This document shows positions 23,765 to 32,747 of a stretch of 64,000 nucleotides of DNA, in pieces. The notes below the pieces were generated by a model that saw nothing but the letters and a program-made list of their open reading frames with translations, made no database searches and was not told the origin of the DNA. Source of the stretch: Nitrospirillum amazonense (GTDB taxonomy: Bacteria; Pseudomonadota; Alphaproteobacteria; Azospirillales; Azospirillaceae); contig NZ_VITN01000002.1 in NCBI RefSeq assembly GCF_007828045.1, forward strand, positions 372,001 through 436,000. Reading direction: 5' to 3'. A program made the position numbers and the translations under genes. How positions within the stretch are numbered: position 1 is the stretch's first letter; every line of letters begins with the position of its first letter.

Positions 23765-25948
23765 ATGGTAAAGGTGACTTTACAGGCCACTTCCGCGACG
23801 ATGGCGACGGCCATGGCCTTGTGCCTGTCGGCATCGGCCCTGGCGCAGTCAGCGCCCCAGCCCGCCAGCGACACGCTGCAGGACATCGTGGTGACGGCCG
23901 AACGCCGCACCGAGAACCTGCAGGACGTGGCCATCGCCGCCATGGCCATCAGTGGCGACAAGCTGGCCGACAAGGCGGTGACCCGCCTGTCGGACCTGCA
24001 GTTCGCCTCGCCCGCCCTGACGGTGACGGACGCGGGCCTGACCCAGTCGGTCAACATCCGCGGCATCGGCCTGGCCAGCGGATCGCCCCAGGTGGCCAAC
24101 GGCGTGGCCACATACATCGACGGCCTGTTCCAACCGCCCATCGTCACCACCAACAGCTTCTACGACATCGCCAACGTCGAGGTGCTGCGCGGTCCCCAGG
24201 GCACGCTGGTTGGATCGAATTCCACCGGCGGCGCCATGTTCATCACCAGCAAGAGCCCGGAACTGGATCGGGTGGAGGGCTATGGCGAGGTGGCCTACGG
24301 CAACTACGCCACCGTCGCGACGCAGGGCGCCATCAACATCCCCCTGACCGATACGCTGGCCATCCGCCTGGCCGCCAACCATCGCGAGCACGACAGCTAT
24401 TATGACGACGTCGGCCCCTATCACAACCAGCCCGGCGGCCTGAACGAGACGGATGGCCGCCTGGGGGTGCTGTGGCGCCCCGGCGCCTTCCAGGCCCTGC
24501 TGAAGGTGGAGGCGGCGAACAAGAACACCGGCGGTTACGCCTACCGCCCCGTCCCGGGCACGCTATACGCCGACGCCGCCGTGCCCGGCATCCGCAACCT
24601 GGACTACAACGCGCCCACGCAGAATTCCGAGCGCGCCATCATCAACAGCCTGGAACTGCGCTATGAGTTCGAGGACGGCATCACCGTGCGGTCGCTAAGC
24701 GGCTTCCAGAACAAGCGCATCAACAACCTTTATGACAGCGACGCCACCGAGGCCGCGACCCAGACCGAGCAGCAGTACGTGCGTGAGCGGGAATGGACGG
24801 AGGAGGTCAACATCCTCTCCCCCACCGATGGCGCCTTCAACTGGATCGTCGGCGGGTATTACCAGCGCAACAAGATCGATGTCGACATCCTGAACGAGAA
24901 CGCAGGGTTCCCCACCAACATCGGCACCAAGAACAACAAGCTGACCACCGGCGTCTTCGCCCAGGGCGGCTACAAGATCACGCCGGACCTGGAACTGCAG
25001 GTGGGCGCCCGCGAAAGCTGGTTCCACGTCACCGGCGACGGCGGCGTCTACATCGGCCGCGGCATCCCCGTCTTCCCCGCCAACGGCCTGCAGGTGGCCG
25101 ATACCGCCGGCCGGCATGACGACAGCATGCCCACGGGCAAGGTGGCGCTGAACTGGAAGCCGGACGCCGACACCCTGTTCTACGCCTTCGCCGCGCGCGG
25201 CTACAAGCCGGGCGGCTTCAACTCCTCCACCTCGGAATTCAGCCCGGAAACGGTGTGGGACTACGAGGTGGGCTGGAAGTCCACGCTGCTGGATGGCCAC
25301 CTGCGCACCCAGTTGGGCGCCTTCTACAACGATTACAAGGGCTTCCAGTTCGGCCGCATCGACCTGACCAACGGTCAGAACGGCGTCGTCAACCTGGCCG
25401 ACGCCACCATCAAGGGCGTCGAGGGCCAGGTGCAGGCCAAGTTCGGCGCCTTTGGCGCCGATGCCGGCTTCGCCTATGTCGACAGCCAGTTGGGCTCCAT
25501 CACCGTGGTCGACCAGCGCCTGCTGCCGCCCGGCACCCTGGGGCCGCAGTGCCCGGCGGGCACCGCCAGCAACCCGCCCGTCTGTTTCGACTACACCGGC
25601 TATCTGCGCACCGGCGGCGGCGGGCCCAACCTGTTCTCGCCCAAATGGACCGGCAACGCCGGTATCGACTACACCATCGAGTTGCCCAATGGCATGACCC
25701 TCACCCCCCGCCTGAACCTCGCCTATGTCGGGCCCAGCTATACCGACATCCTCTACTCCCGCGTGACCGATTACCTGGCCGCCCGCACCCTGTTGTCGGC
25801 CCTGGTCACGCTGCGGTCCGGGGACTGGACGGTGGAGGCCTATGCCACCAACCTGACCGACCGGAAGTACGTCACCGGCCAGTCCGGCAACAATGAGTTC
25901 TACGGCGCGCCGCGCGAATACGGCCTGCGCCTGCACCGCGAGTTCTGA
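23765..25948 (+). CDS. TonB-dependent outer-membrane receptor
   Basis: 727 residues from ATG 23765 (GGGAGG upstream). Signal peptide ATMATAMALCLSASALAQ, then a TonB-box-like DTLQDIVVTAERR, the plug domain (NLQDVAIAAMAISGDKL...VNIRGIG...DIANVEVLRGPQGTLVGSNSTGGAMFITSKSP) and a C-terminal barrel ending GLRLHREF with the terminal Phe. The plug wording (ENLQDVPIA...) matches the sphingomonad-type receptors for aromatic or plant-derived substrates more than siderophore receptors. It shares an operon with the esterase 13 bases downstream. Confidence 0.9.
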   Translation: MVKVTLQATSATMATAMALCLSASALAQSAPQPASDTLQDIVVTAERRTENLQDVAIAAMAISGDKLADKAVTRLSDLQFASPALTVTDAGLTQSVNIRGIGLASGSPQVANGVATYIDGLFQPPIVTTNSFYDIANVEVLRGPQGTLVGSNSTGGAMFITSKSPELDRVEGYGEVAYGNYATVATQGAINIPLTDTLAIRLAANHREHDSYYDDVGPYHNQPGGLNETDGRLGVLWRPGAFQALLKVEAANKNTGGYAYRPVPGTLYADAAVPGIRNLDYNAPTQNSERAIINSLELRYEFEDGITVRSLSGFQNKRINNLYDSDATEAATQTEQQYVREREWTEEVNILSPTDGAFNWIVGGYYQRNKIDVDILNENAGFPTNIGTKNNKLTTGVFAQGGYKITPDLELQVGARESWFHVTGDGGVYIGRGIPVFPANGLQVADTAGRHDDSMPTGKVALNWKPDADTLFYAFAARGYKPGGFNSSTSEFSPETVWDYEVGWKSTLLDGHLRTQLGAFYNDYKGFQFGRIDLTNGQNGVVNLADATIKGVEGQVQAKFGAFGADAGFAYVDSQLGSITVVDQRLLPPGTLGPQCPAGTASNPPVCFDYTGYLRTGGGGPNLFSPKWTGNAGIDYTIELPNGMTLTPRLNLAYVGPSYTDILYSRVTDYLAARTLLSALVTLRSGDWTVEAYATNLTDRKYVTGQSGNNEFYGAPREYGLRLHREF

Positions 25949-25961
25949 CGGAGAACACCCC

Positions 25962-27704
25962 ATGCCCCATCACCCCCTGACTCTGAGCCTCGCGGCCACC
26001 GCCAGCCTGCTGGCCCTCTCCGTCCCCTTGGGTGGCGCCCGCGCGGCGGAACCCGACCTGAAGGGCCGCTGCCTGGCGCTGGAAAAGACCATGGCCGGCC
26101 GCTGGCCGGACGGCAGCACCCGCATCGTCTCGGCCACGCCGCAGGCCGCCGGCCCCGTCACCCTGCCGCCCATGATGCCAGGCGCCCCCGGCACGCCGGT
26201 GCAGTTGCCGGAACATTGCGAAGTCTACGGCGTGATGCATGAGCGCACCGGCGTGGACGGCCAGGCCTACGCCATACGCTTCCACATCCGCCTGCCCGCC
26301 GCCTGGAACCAGGGCTTCTTCTTCCAGGGCGGCGGCGGCACCAACGGCGAGGTCGGCAACGCCATCGGCCCCACGGGCTCGGACACCCCGCCGGCCCTGG
26401 TACAGGGCTATGCCGTGGTCAGCCAGGATTCCGGACACGACAATGGCCGCAACACCGATCCGACGCACGGCGGCACCACCGCCTTCGGCTTCGACCCGCA
26501 GGCGCGGGCGGACTACGGCAACGCCTCGCTGAAGCCCGTGGCCGATGCCGCCAAGGCCCTGGTCGCGGCCTTCTACGGTGCCGCCCCGCACCGCTCTTAC
26601 TTCGTCGGCTGCTCGAAGGGCGGAGAGGAAGGCATGGTCTTCGCCCAACAGCATCCGGAGGAGTTCGACGGCATCCTGGCCAGCGCCCCCGGCTTCGCCC
26701 TGCCCCGCGCCGCCCTGGCCCAGGCGTGGGACGTGCAGGCCTTCGCCGGACTGGCCAAGGGGCCGGATGGCCAGCCGTCCTTCCCCTTGCTGTCCGCCGC
26801 CTTCAGCGACGCCGACCTGAACCTGGTCCGCGACGCGGTGCTGGAGGCGTGCGACGCCGACGATGGCGCCAAGGACGGTATCGTCGGCACCTTCGCCCAG
26901 TGCACCGCCGCCAAGGTGGCACCGGCGCTGAAGGCCCGCACCTGCGCCGGCGCCAAGGCGGACGGCTGCCTCAGCGCCGACCAGGTCACCGCCATCACCC
27001 GGTCCTATGGTGGACCGCGCACCAAGGCCGGGCAGGCGATCTACAGCGACTGGCCCTGGGATGCCGGCGTGGCCGCCCCGGGCTGGCGCATTTGGAAGCT
27101 GGGCCTGGCCGACAAGGTGCCCAGCCTGAACGTAGCCCTGGGCGGCGCCTCGCTGGCCTCGGTCTTCACCACGCCGCCCACGCCCCTGCCGCCGGATCCG
27201 CAGGCGCTGCTGCGCTGGCAAATGGGCCTTGACATCGACCAGACGGCGGCGCGGCTGACGGCCACCAGCGCCACCTTCCCCCGGTCCGCCTGGCAGGACG
27301 TGTCGGCACGCTCGGCTGATCTGTCCGGCCTCAAGGCACGGGGCGCCAAGCTGATGGTGCCGCACGGCGCCTCCGACCCCGTGTTCTCCATCAACGACAC
27401 CCTGGCCTGGTGGCGGGAGGTGGACGGCCGCGAGGGGGGCAAGGCCGCCGCCTTCGTCCGTGTCTTCCCGGTGCCGGGCATGAACCATTGCGCCGGCGGC
27501 CCGGCGACCGCGCACTATGACGCCTTCGGCGCCCTGGTGCGCTGGGTGGAGCAGGGCCAGGCGCCGGACCGCATCCTGGCCAGCGCCGGGCCGGACACCC
27601 CCTGGCCCGGCCGCACCCGGCCCCTGTGCCCCTACCCCAAGGTGGCGCGCTATAAGGGCACGGGGGACCTCAACAGCGCCGACAGCTTCGACTGCGCGTT
27701 GTGA
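25962..27704 (+). CDS. Tannase/feruloyl esterase family hydrolase
   Basis: 580 residues. Signal peptide SLAATASLLALSVPLGGARA, then a tannase/feruloyl-esterase domain (PF07519): nucleophile elbow YFVGCSKGGEEGMVFAQQHPEEFDGILASAPG (Ser about residue 218), the acid region LMVPHGASDPVFS and the catalytic His in VFPVPGMNHCAGGPATAHYDAFGALVRWVEQGQAPDRILA. Cys next to Ser and Cys next to His form the conserved CS-D-HC disulfide pair. It would hydrolyse galloyl or feruloyl esters in the periplasm. SD CGGAGA precedes the ATG; cotranscribed with the TonB receptor. Confidence 0.9.
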   Translation: MPHHPLTLSLAATASLLALSVPLGGARAAEPDLKGRCLALEKTMAGRWPDGSTRIVSATPQAAGPVTLPPMMPGAPGTPVQLPEHCEVYGVMHERTGVDGQAYAIRFHIRLPAAWNQGFFFQGGGGTNGEVGNAIGPTGSDTPPALVQGYAVVSQDSGHDNGRNTDPTHGGTTAFGFDPQARADYGNASLKPVADAAKALVAAFYGAAPHRSYFVGCSKGGEEGMVFAQQHPEEFDGILASAPGFALPRAALAQAWDVQAFAGLAKGPDGQPSFPLLSAAFSDADLNLVRDAVLEACDADDGAKDGIVGTFAQCTAAKVAPALKARTCAGAKADGCLSADQVTAITRSYGGPRTKAGQAIYSDWPWDAGVAAPGWRIWKLGLADKVPSLNVALGGASLASVFTTPPTPLPPDPQALLRWQMGLDIDQTAARLTATSATFPRSAWQDVSARSADLSGLKARGAKLMVPHGASDPVFSINDTLAWWREVDGREGGKAAAFVRVFPVPGMNHCAGGPATAHYDAFGALVRWVEQGQAPDRILASAGPDTPWPGRTRPLCPYPKVARYKGTGDLNSADSFDCAL

Positions 27705-27721
27705 GGCCCTACGCCGCCACC

Positions 27722-28696
27722 CTACGCCGTCTCTGGGGCCCCAGCCTCGGGGGCGGCGCCTTCCGGCTGGCGATGATGCCGGCCGACGCACAAGCCCACG
27801 CTGATGACCAGGGCCAGGATGGCCAGGCCCTCCAGCACGGTGGGCCAGCGTTGGTCCCACAGGAATCCGTACAGCAGGGCGAACAGCGTCTCGAACAGGA
27901 TCATCTGCCCCATCAGGGTCAGGGGCAGCAAGCGGCTGGCCCGGTTCCAGAGGGCGTTGCCTACCACGCTGGCGCCAATGGCCACGCCGGCGCTGACGCC
28001 CCAGAATAGGGCCCAATCGCCGACGGCATGCGGCGTGGGGTGCCAAAGGAAGGCAGGCGCGGCCAGCAGCAAGGCCAGGGCCCCGGTGGCGACACCGGTC
28101 AGCAGCGACCAGTCGTGCGCCGACACGGCCGGCAGGCGGGCCAGCCAGCGGCTGTTCAGCACGGCGTAGAGGGTCCAGGACGCCAGCGCGCCACCGGCGC
28201 ACGCCAGGCCCAAGAATCGTTCCGTAATCGAAATAGACCCGATAACCGGCCGCCCCATCAGGTCGATGCCGATGAGCGACACCCCGGCCACCCCCAGAAG
28301 CAAGGGCAGGATCAAGGCCCGCAGCGGAACCGCCCCTTGCTCCCGGCTACCCACCAGGGTGACGGCCATGGGCAACAGGCCGATGACCAGCGAGGTGGCG
28401 GCGACGCCGGCCAGGTGCACGGCGCTGGCCAGGAAAATGTAATAGACGATGTTGCCCAGCAGGCTGAGGCGTAGCAGCGCCAGCCATTCCCCACGCCCCA
28501 CCTGGCTTTTGAGCGTCGGCCAGCGCGATAGGATCAGCACCCCCGAAACCAGGCCGTACAGCAGATAGCGCGAGGCCGCCAGCTGCAGCGGGGAAAAAGC
28601 CTGGAGCACCCGGGGCCCCAGGAACACCACGCCCCAGAACGCCCCCGCCATCACGCCGCAGCCGATCCCGGCCAGCATGGTCCTATCCGTCTTCAT
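27722..28696 (-). CDS. DMT-superfamily (EamA) transporter
   Basis: 324 residues, about ten helices in two EamA repeats: GAFWGVVFLGPRVLQAFSPLQLAASRYLLYGLVSG in the first half and GALASWTLYAVLNSRWLARL...AIGASVVGNALWNRASRLLPLTLMGQMILFETLFALLYGFLWDQRWP in the second. It is probably an exporter of amino acids or other metabolites. Converges on the esterase gene (17-base gap). An AraC-type regulator sits upstream beyond the toxin-antitoxin remnant and may once have been its neighbour. Confidence 0.85.
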   Translation of the reverse strand: MKTDRTMLAGIGCGVMAGAFWGVVFLGPRVLQAFSPLQLAASRYLLYGLVSGVLILSRWPTLKSQVGRGEWLALLRLSLLGNIVYYIFLASAVHLAGVAATSLVIGLLPMAVTLVGSREQGAVPLRALILPLLLGVAGVSLIGIDLMGRPVIGSISITERFLGLACAGGALASWTLYAVLNSRWLARLPAVSAHDWSLLTGVATGALALLLAAPAFLWHPTPHAVGDWALFWGVSAGVAIGASVVGNALWNRASRLLPLTLMGQMILFETLFALLYGFLWDQRWPTVLEGLAILALVISVGLCVGRHHRQPEGAAPEAGAPETA

Positions 28697-28788
28697 GGCC
28701 CTTACCCTTTCGTCGCCCTGAAAATGGCGACGGGGCGGCCAAGCCTATAGACGGATCCTGTCATTGTTTGGGCTCGGACTATTGCCAC

Positions 28789-29010
28789 TCAAGGATAATC
28801 CTGCCGCGTGTGCAGAACGGCCAGCACCTCAATGTGCGTGTCCAGCACCTGATAAATCACGATGTAATTCGGATGAGCGACGATCTCACGTGTGCCGGGA
28901 ACCCGGCCGGGACGGAAGAGATACGGATGCTCGGCTGCCGGAAGGACGGCATCCTCAATGATCTGCCGCATCCGACGGGCAGCGAAGGGCCTACGTCGCG
29001 GACATGGCAT
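28789..29010 (-). pseudogene. N-terminally truncated RelE/ParE-family toxin
   Basis: The C-terminal ~64 residues (AARRMRQIIEDAVLPAAEHPYLFRPGRVPGTREIVAHPNYIVIYQVLDTHIEVLAVLHTRQDYP) are a good ParE-type toxin tail: the 'P...GRVPGTREIV...NYIVIYQV...IEVLAVLHTRQ' block. The expected N-terminal ~25-30 residues (first strand and helices) are absent. The frame starts at an ATG overlapping the antitoxin end and reads MPCPRRRPF straight into the second helix. A deletion of roughly 80-90 bases at the antitoxin/toxin junction explains this. Probably inactive; not tested. Confidence 0.7.
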
Positions 29011-29197
29011 TGCGCTGGGCGACACGCTCTTCAGCGCGCCGGATAATCTCATCCATCTCCGCCATGACAGCGTCATGCGGAATAAGGGGACGGCCATCTT
29101 CCTGGCTAGCGCGCACCTTCTCCCGGAACCAGCGGTCGTAGCGGGCCGCTGCTTCTTCGGATTCATGTTCCGACACAATGGGCGATAGGGCGCTCAT
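28991..29197 (-). CDS. Antitoxin (stability determinant / RelB-type) of a degenerate TA pair
   Basis: 68 residues from ATG 29197: SPIVSEHESEEAAARYDRWFREKVRASQEDGRPLIPHDAVMAEMDEIIRRAEERVAQR. The 'YDRWFREKVxASxxDxRPxIPHDxVMAEM' wording is that of small stability-determinant antitoxins I recall paired with ParE-type toxins. It appears intact. It overlaps the truncated toxin reading frame by 20 bases. It may persist because it also represses its own promoter or neutralises a related toxin elsewhere (inference). Confidence 0.75.
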   Translation of the reverse strand: MSALSPIVSEHESEEAAARYDRWFREKVRASQEDGRPLIPHDAVMAEMDEIIRRAEERVAQRNAMSAT

Positions 29198-29258
29198 GAA
29201 TACATGAATAACAGAATTCGGGCCGGGGCACAGGCAGTCTTTGGAACCAGCACGTCCC

Positions 29259-30032
29259 TTACTGTCCCCTCCCATGCTGGCGGCGGTAGGCGGCGGGGGT
29301 CAGGCCCACGGCGCGGCGCAACGCGCGGGTCAGCGCGCTCTGGTCGGCGTAGCCGGACTGGTATGCGATCTGGGCGATGGGCAGGGTGGTGCCGGCCAGT
29401 TGGTCCATGACGCGGGCCAGGCGCAACGACGCGACGTAGGCCTGGGGGGTCTGGTCCAGTTCCTCCCGGAACAAGGCGTGCAGGCGGCTGGCGCTGAGAC
29501 CCGCCGTGCGGGCCATGCCCTCCACCGTCCACGGCCGCTCCGGCGCCGCCTCCAGCCGGGCCAGCAGGGCATGCAGGCGCGAGGCCGGGCGGGCCGGTTC
29601 CGCCATTAGCGTATCCAGCAGCAGGGGCGTCCAGTGCCGGGCAAGGCCGTCCAGGGTCCGGCCGCCCCCATCGGCATTGCCCGCGGTCAGGGTGATGAAG
29701 TCCAGCAGGCGGCGCACGGCCGGCGTCATGGGCAGGAAAGTACGGCGGCCCAACCGTTCCAGCATGCGCTCGTCCGGCGCACCGGCCCCCTCGCCACCGG
29801 CGCAGTCCACGATCAGGAAGCGATTGTCGCCCTCGGCCCGCTGGCAGTGCACTTCCCCCGGCAGGACGAAGGCGGCGACAGCGGCATCCACCCGTCCCCC
29901 ACGTCCGCCCACCTCCATCTCCAGGGTTCCCTGGCAAGGCAGCACGATCTGGGCATGGTCATGGGTATGGCAGAACCCGGCCGACTGATACCGGCGGAAG
30001 CTGAGATGGCTGTCGGCTGAGAGGGCGGTCAT
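29259..30032 (-). CDS. AraC-family regulator with N-terminal cupin-like domain
   Basis: 257 residues. The N-terminal domain (SFRRYQSAGFCHTHDHAQIVLPCQGTLEMEVGGR...AAFVLPGEVHCQRAEGDNRFLIVDC) is an AraC-type cupin sensor with HTHDH metal/ligand residues. The C-terminal HTH (WTVEGMARTAGLSASRLHALFREELDQTPQAYVASLRLARVMDQLAGTTLPIAQIAYQSGYADQSALTRALRRAVGLTPAAYRRQ) is a standard double helix-turn-helix. Such proteins often regulate a neighbouring DMT exporter, here 27722-28696. Start ATG 30032; ATG 30047 is possible. Confidence 0.85.
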   Translation of the reverse strand: MTALSADSHLSFRRYQSAGFCHTHDHAQIVLPCQGTLEMEVGGRGGRVDAAVAAFVLPGEVHCQRAEGDNRFLIVDCAGGEGAGAPDERMLERLGRRTFLPMTPAVRRLLDFITLTAGNADGGGRTLDGLARHWTPLLLDTLMAEPARPASRLHALLARLEAAPERPWTVEGMARTAGLSASRLHALFREELDQTPQAYVASLRLARVMDQLAGTTLPIAQIAYQSGYADQSALTRALRRAVGLTPAAYRRQHGRGQ

Positions 30033-30545
30033 GGCATGCGGGCGCAAATGCGGCCAACGGGGGTTGAGAGGTCAACCCATGGTGTCACGGTTGGCAGGCC
30101 CGGGAAAGCGCCACCAAGGGCGAAGCCCCCATACCAGTCCGCCGATCGAAGGTTCCTCGGCGGGGTGATCGGGGGATGTAAAGGAAAAGATCCTGAAACG
30201 GCGGCGGCGGCAAGCGCACGCATTCGCCTGGCAACTATCTGTTAACCAATAATTTTCGGAAAAATAGCCAGAACTTGGCATCGCTATCGTCGATTAAAAA
30301 TAAATTTAAACTCATGAAATCGTATTTAATTTCTTAAAACGCCATCACGCCCTCTAATCGAATGATTAGCGATATTGATTGTGACCGGCGCCGGAAAGGT
30401 CGGATCGACATACGCTAGAGAAACGACCCCAATTTCTCAAGCTTTAGTCTTTGGGAAATGCACCCTGTCGGCCCGGAAGCGGCTGCCGGGCGCGGCATTT
30501 CGATGCCGCGAACAAGAAAAACCATCAAATGTGGGAGGGACTCTC
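30033..30545. promoter_or_regulatory. Long AT-rich divergent region with a palindrome
   Basis: 513 bases between the AraC gene and the porin. 30240-30375 is unusually AT-rich (TTAACCAATAATTTTCGG, AAAAATAAATTTAAAC, TATTTAATTTCTTAAAA), consistent with strong promoters. A perfect inverted repeat CTAATC-GAAT-GATTAG sits at 30354-30369 and is an operator candidate. No gene seen. Confidence 0.5.
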
Positions 30546-32219
30546 GTGACCTTGATGACGAACCATGGCTCCACGTCGGCATGCCGGGGCCCCCGCGGGC
30601 GCGTGACGCCCATGACCGGGGGCCTCTGGGCCATGACCGCCGTCTGCGCCCTGCTGGCCTTGGCGCCGGCCACGGCCCGCGCCAGCGACGCCGACGAACT
30701 GCGCAAGCTGCGCCAGCAGATGCAGGAGGCCCAGGCCCAGATGGCGGCCCAGGCCAAGGCCATGCAGGCGATGCAGGACCGGCTGAACACGCTGGAGGCG
30801 CAGCAGACCCAGACGGCAGGCCAGACAGCCGCCAGCACCCAGACGGCGGCACAGGCGGCCCAACAGGCCCAGGCCGCCCAGTCAGCGGCGCAAGCAGCGC
30901 AGAAGGTGGCGGACGCAGCCGCCCATCCTCAGTTGCCCAAGGACGGCAGCCTGACCTTCTACGGCATCACCCTCTACGGCACCGTCGACATGGGCTTCTC
31001 CTACCAGTCGCACGGCGCGCCGCTCAGTCCGTACTACCCGCCGGGGCTGGACTATCTGGTCAGCAAGAACGGCAACAAGGGCATCGCCTCACTGGCTCCC
31101 AACGGGCTCAGCCAATCCAAGGTCGGCCTGCGCGGGTCGGAGGAATTCGCCGACGGATGGTCAGCCCTGTTCAAGGTGGAGACGGGCTTCAATCCCCAGT
31201 CGGGCCAGTTGGCCGATGGACCGCGTTCCATGGCCGCCAACAATGGCCTGGCGCTGACCAAGCAGACGGCGAACGGCGATTCCAGCCACGCCGGCCAGGC
31301 GTTCAACCGTGCCGCCTATGTAGGGATCAGTTCTCGAGAGTGGGGCACCGTCACCGTCGGCCGCCAGAACACACTGCTGGCCGACAACATCTTCGCTTAT
31401 GATCCGTTGCAGGCCTCCTACGCCTTTTCCGTCATCGGCTTCTCCGGCCTGACGGGCGGTGGGGGCAGCACGGAGGATTTCCGCCTCGACAACGCCGTCA
31501 AGTACACGAACCAGTTCGGCCCCCTGCGGGTCGGTGCCCTGTACCAGTTCGGCGAGGACAATGGCGGCATGCATGGCAATGCTCTGCAACTGGACGCGGG
31601 CGCCGATATCGGCGGCCTGTCGTTCGATGCAACCTACGCGCAGAAGCAGGACATGGTGTCGGCCGGCAACCTGACCGCGGCACAGATGACGCAGGCGACG
31701 GCGCTGGGCTACAACCCCGGCAACTCCTTGGCGGCCACTATTTCCGACAACACCTCGTACGCGCTGATGGGCTCGTACACGCTGGATCCGCAGTGGAAGC
31801 TGTTCGCCGGGTACGAGTACATCGACTTCGCCAATCCCTCGGTCCCCTTGCGCGCCGGCTCGACCGACATCGGCGGGTATACCCTGGCTTTCGTGAACAA
31901 CAGTGCCTTCGTCCACGACAAGATCATCCAGATCACCTGGGCGGGCGCGCGCTACGCCGTCACGCCCAAGGTGGACTTGTCGGCAGGATTCTACCACTAC
32001 GACCAGAACAGCTTCGGGGCCAAAAGCTGCGCCGACGCCAGCGCCGCCACCTGTTCCGGCACGCTCAATGCCTATTCCCTGGTGGCGGATTATCGCTTCG
32101 CCCGCCGCTTCGACGCCTATCTGGGCGTCATGTACTCGGAAGTCGCGGGCGGCATGGCGGCGGGCTATCTGCACACCGACAACATCTCTCCCACCACGGG
32201 TGTCCGGTTCAATTTCTAG
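30546..32219 (+). CDS. Gram-negative porin with N-terminal Ala/Gln-rich coiled coil
   Basis: 557 residues from GTG 30546 (GGGAGGG 6 bases upstream; ATG 30555 possible). Signal peptide MTAVCALLALAPATARA, then a ~90-residue Ala/Gln-rich heptad-like region (LRKLRQQMQEAQAQMAAQAKAM...LNTLEAQQ...). The 16-strand-type porin barrel follows: SLTFYGITLYGTVDMGFSYQS, SKVGLRGSEEFADGWSALFKVETGF, YVGISSREWGTVTVGRQN, DNAVKYTNQFGPLRVGALYQF, ending TGVRFNF. General diffusion porin; the coiled coil could anchor or trimerise it in the periplasm. Confidence 0.88.
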   Translation: MTLMTNHGSTSACRGPRGRVTPMTGGLWAMTAVCALLALAPATARASDADELRKLRQQMQEAQAQMAAQAKAMQAMQDRLNTLEAQQTQTAGQTAASTQTAAQAAQQAQAAQSAAQAAQKVADAAAHPQLPKDGSLTFYGITLYGTVDMGFSYQSHGAPLSPYYPPGLDYLVSKNGNKGIASLAPNGLSQSKVGLRGSEEFADGWSALFKVETGFNPQSGQLADGPRSMAANNGLALTKQTANGDSSHAGQAFNRAAYVGISSREWGTVTVGRQNTLLADNIFAYDPLQASYAFSVIGFSGLTGGGGSTEDFRLDNAVKYTNQFGPLRVGALYQFGEDNGGMHGNALQLDAGADIGGLSFDATYAQKQDMVSAGNLTAAQMTQATALGYNPGNSLAATISDNTSYALMGSYTLDPQWKLFAGYEYIDFANPSVPLRAGSTDIGGYTLAFVNNSAFVHDKIIQITWAGARYAVTPKVDLSAGFYHYDQNSFGAKSCADASAATCSGTLNAYSLVADYRFARRFDAYLGVMYSEVAGGMAAGYLHTDNISPTTGVRFNF

Positions 32220-32237
32220 GACCTGTCCCATGCTGAA

Positions 32238-32262
32238 GCGGGCGGCGGAAGCCGCCGCCCGC
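32238..32262. terminator. Hairpin between convergent genes after the porin
   Basis: Perfect 11-bp stem GCGGGCGGCGG / CCGCCGCCCGC with an AAG loop, 18 bases after the porin stop and 11 bases before the end of the convergent gene. It probably terminates both transcripts. Confidence 0.6.
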
Positions 32263-32273
32263 ACGCCGCCTCA

Positions 32274-32747
32274 TCAGTACCGATCCTCATCGATGCGCTT
32301 ATCGTTGATGGCATGCTCCACCGCGTGCCGCGCCTCTTCCAGATGATGGAAGGCGGCATTGCGCCAACCCGCGGCATAGGGGTTGTCTTCCTCGGATCGC
32401 AAGTCATGCTCGGCGGTGGCGATCAGGTCCAGCGCCTTGGTGAGACGGCCCCGGTGGTTGATGTTGGTGTCGATGGGCGGGTTCCAGTTGGGGTCCCTGC
32501 CATCGTCATAGCTGGCGTGGCGGATTTCGCCGATGGCACCGTTCACATGGTCGATGGCGGCGAACTGGTCACGCACCACGTTGTATTCCGCCGGGCGATC
32601 CAGCAGGGCGCGGGCCATGCGCAGGTCCGACAGGGCGTGCAGATAGGCGGGGTGGGCCGGCTGCGCGTGCGCCGGATGGGGTGCGGTGGCGCAGGCCGAC
32701 GCGGCCATCAGAACCAGGGCGGCACCCAAGACTTTGACATGCTTCAT
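32274..32747 (-). CDS. Small secreted/lipoprotein-like protein of unknown function
   Basis: 157 residues. The N-terminus MKHVKVLGAALVLMAASACATA is a signal peptide with a Cys at residue 19 (SAC; an imperfect lipobox), so it may be a lipoprotein. The mature part is helical and His/Asp/Arg-rich: YLHALSDLRMARALLDRP...DQFAAIDHVNGAIGEIRHASYDDGRDPNWNPPIDTN...RLTKALDLIATAEHDLRSEEDNPYAAGWRNAAFHHLEEARHAVEHAI. I recall similar uncharacterised proteins in Acetobacteraceae and Rhodospirillales. No known catalytic motif. Confidence 0.7.
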   Translation of the reverse strand: MKHVKVLGAALVLMAASACATAPHPAHAQPAHPAYLHALSDLRMARALLDRPAEYNVVRDQFAAIDHVNGAIGEIRHASYDDGRDPNWNPPIDTNINHRGRLTKALDLIATAEHDLRSEEDNPYAAGWRNAAFHHLEEARHAVEHAINDKRIDEDRY

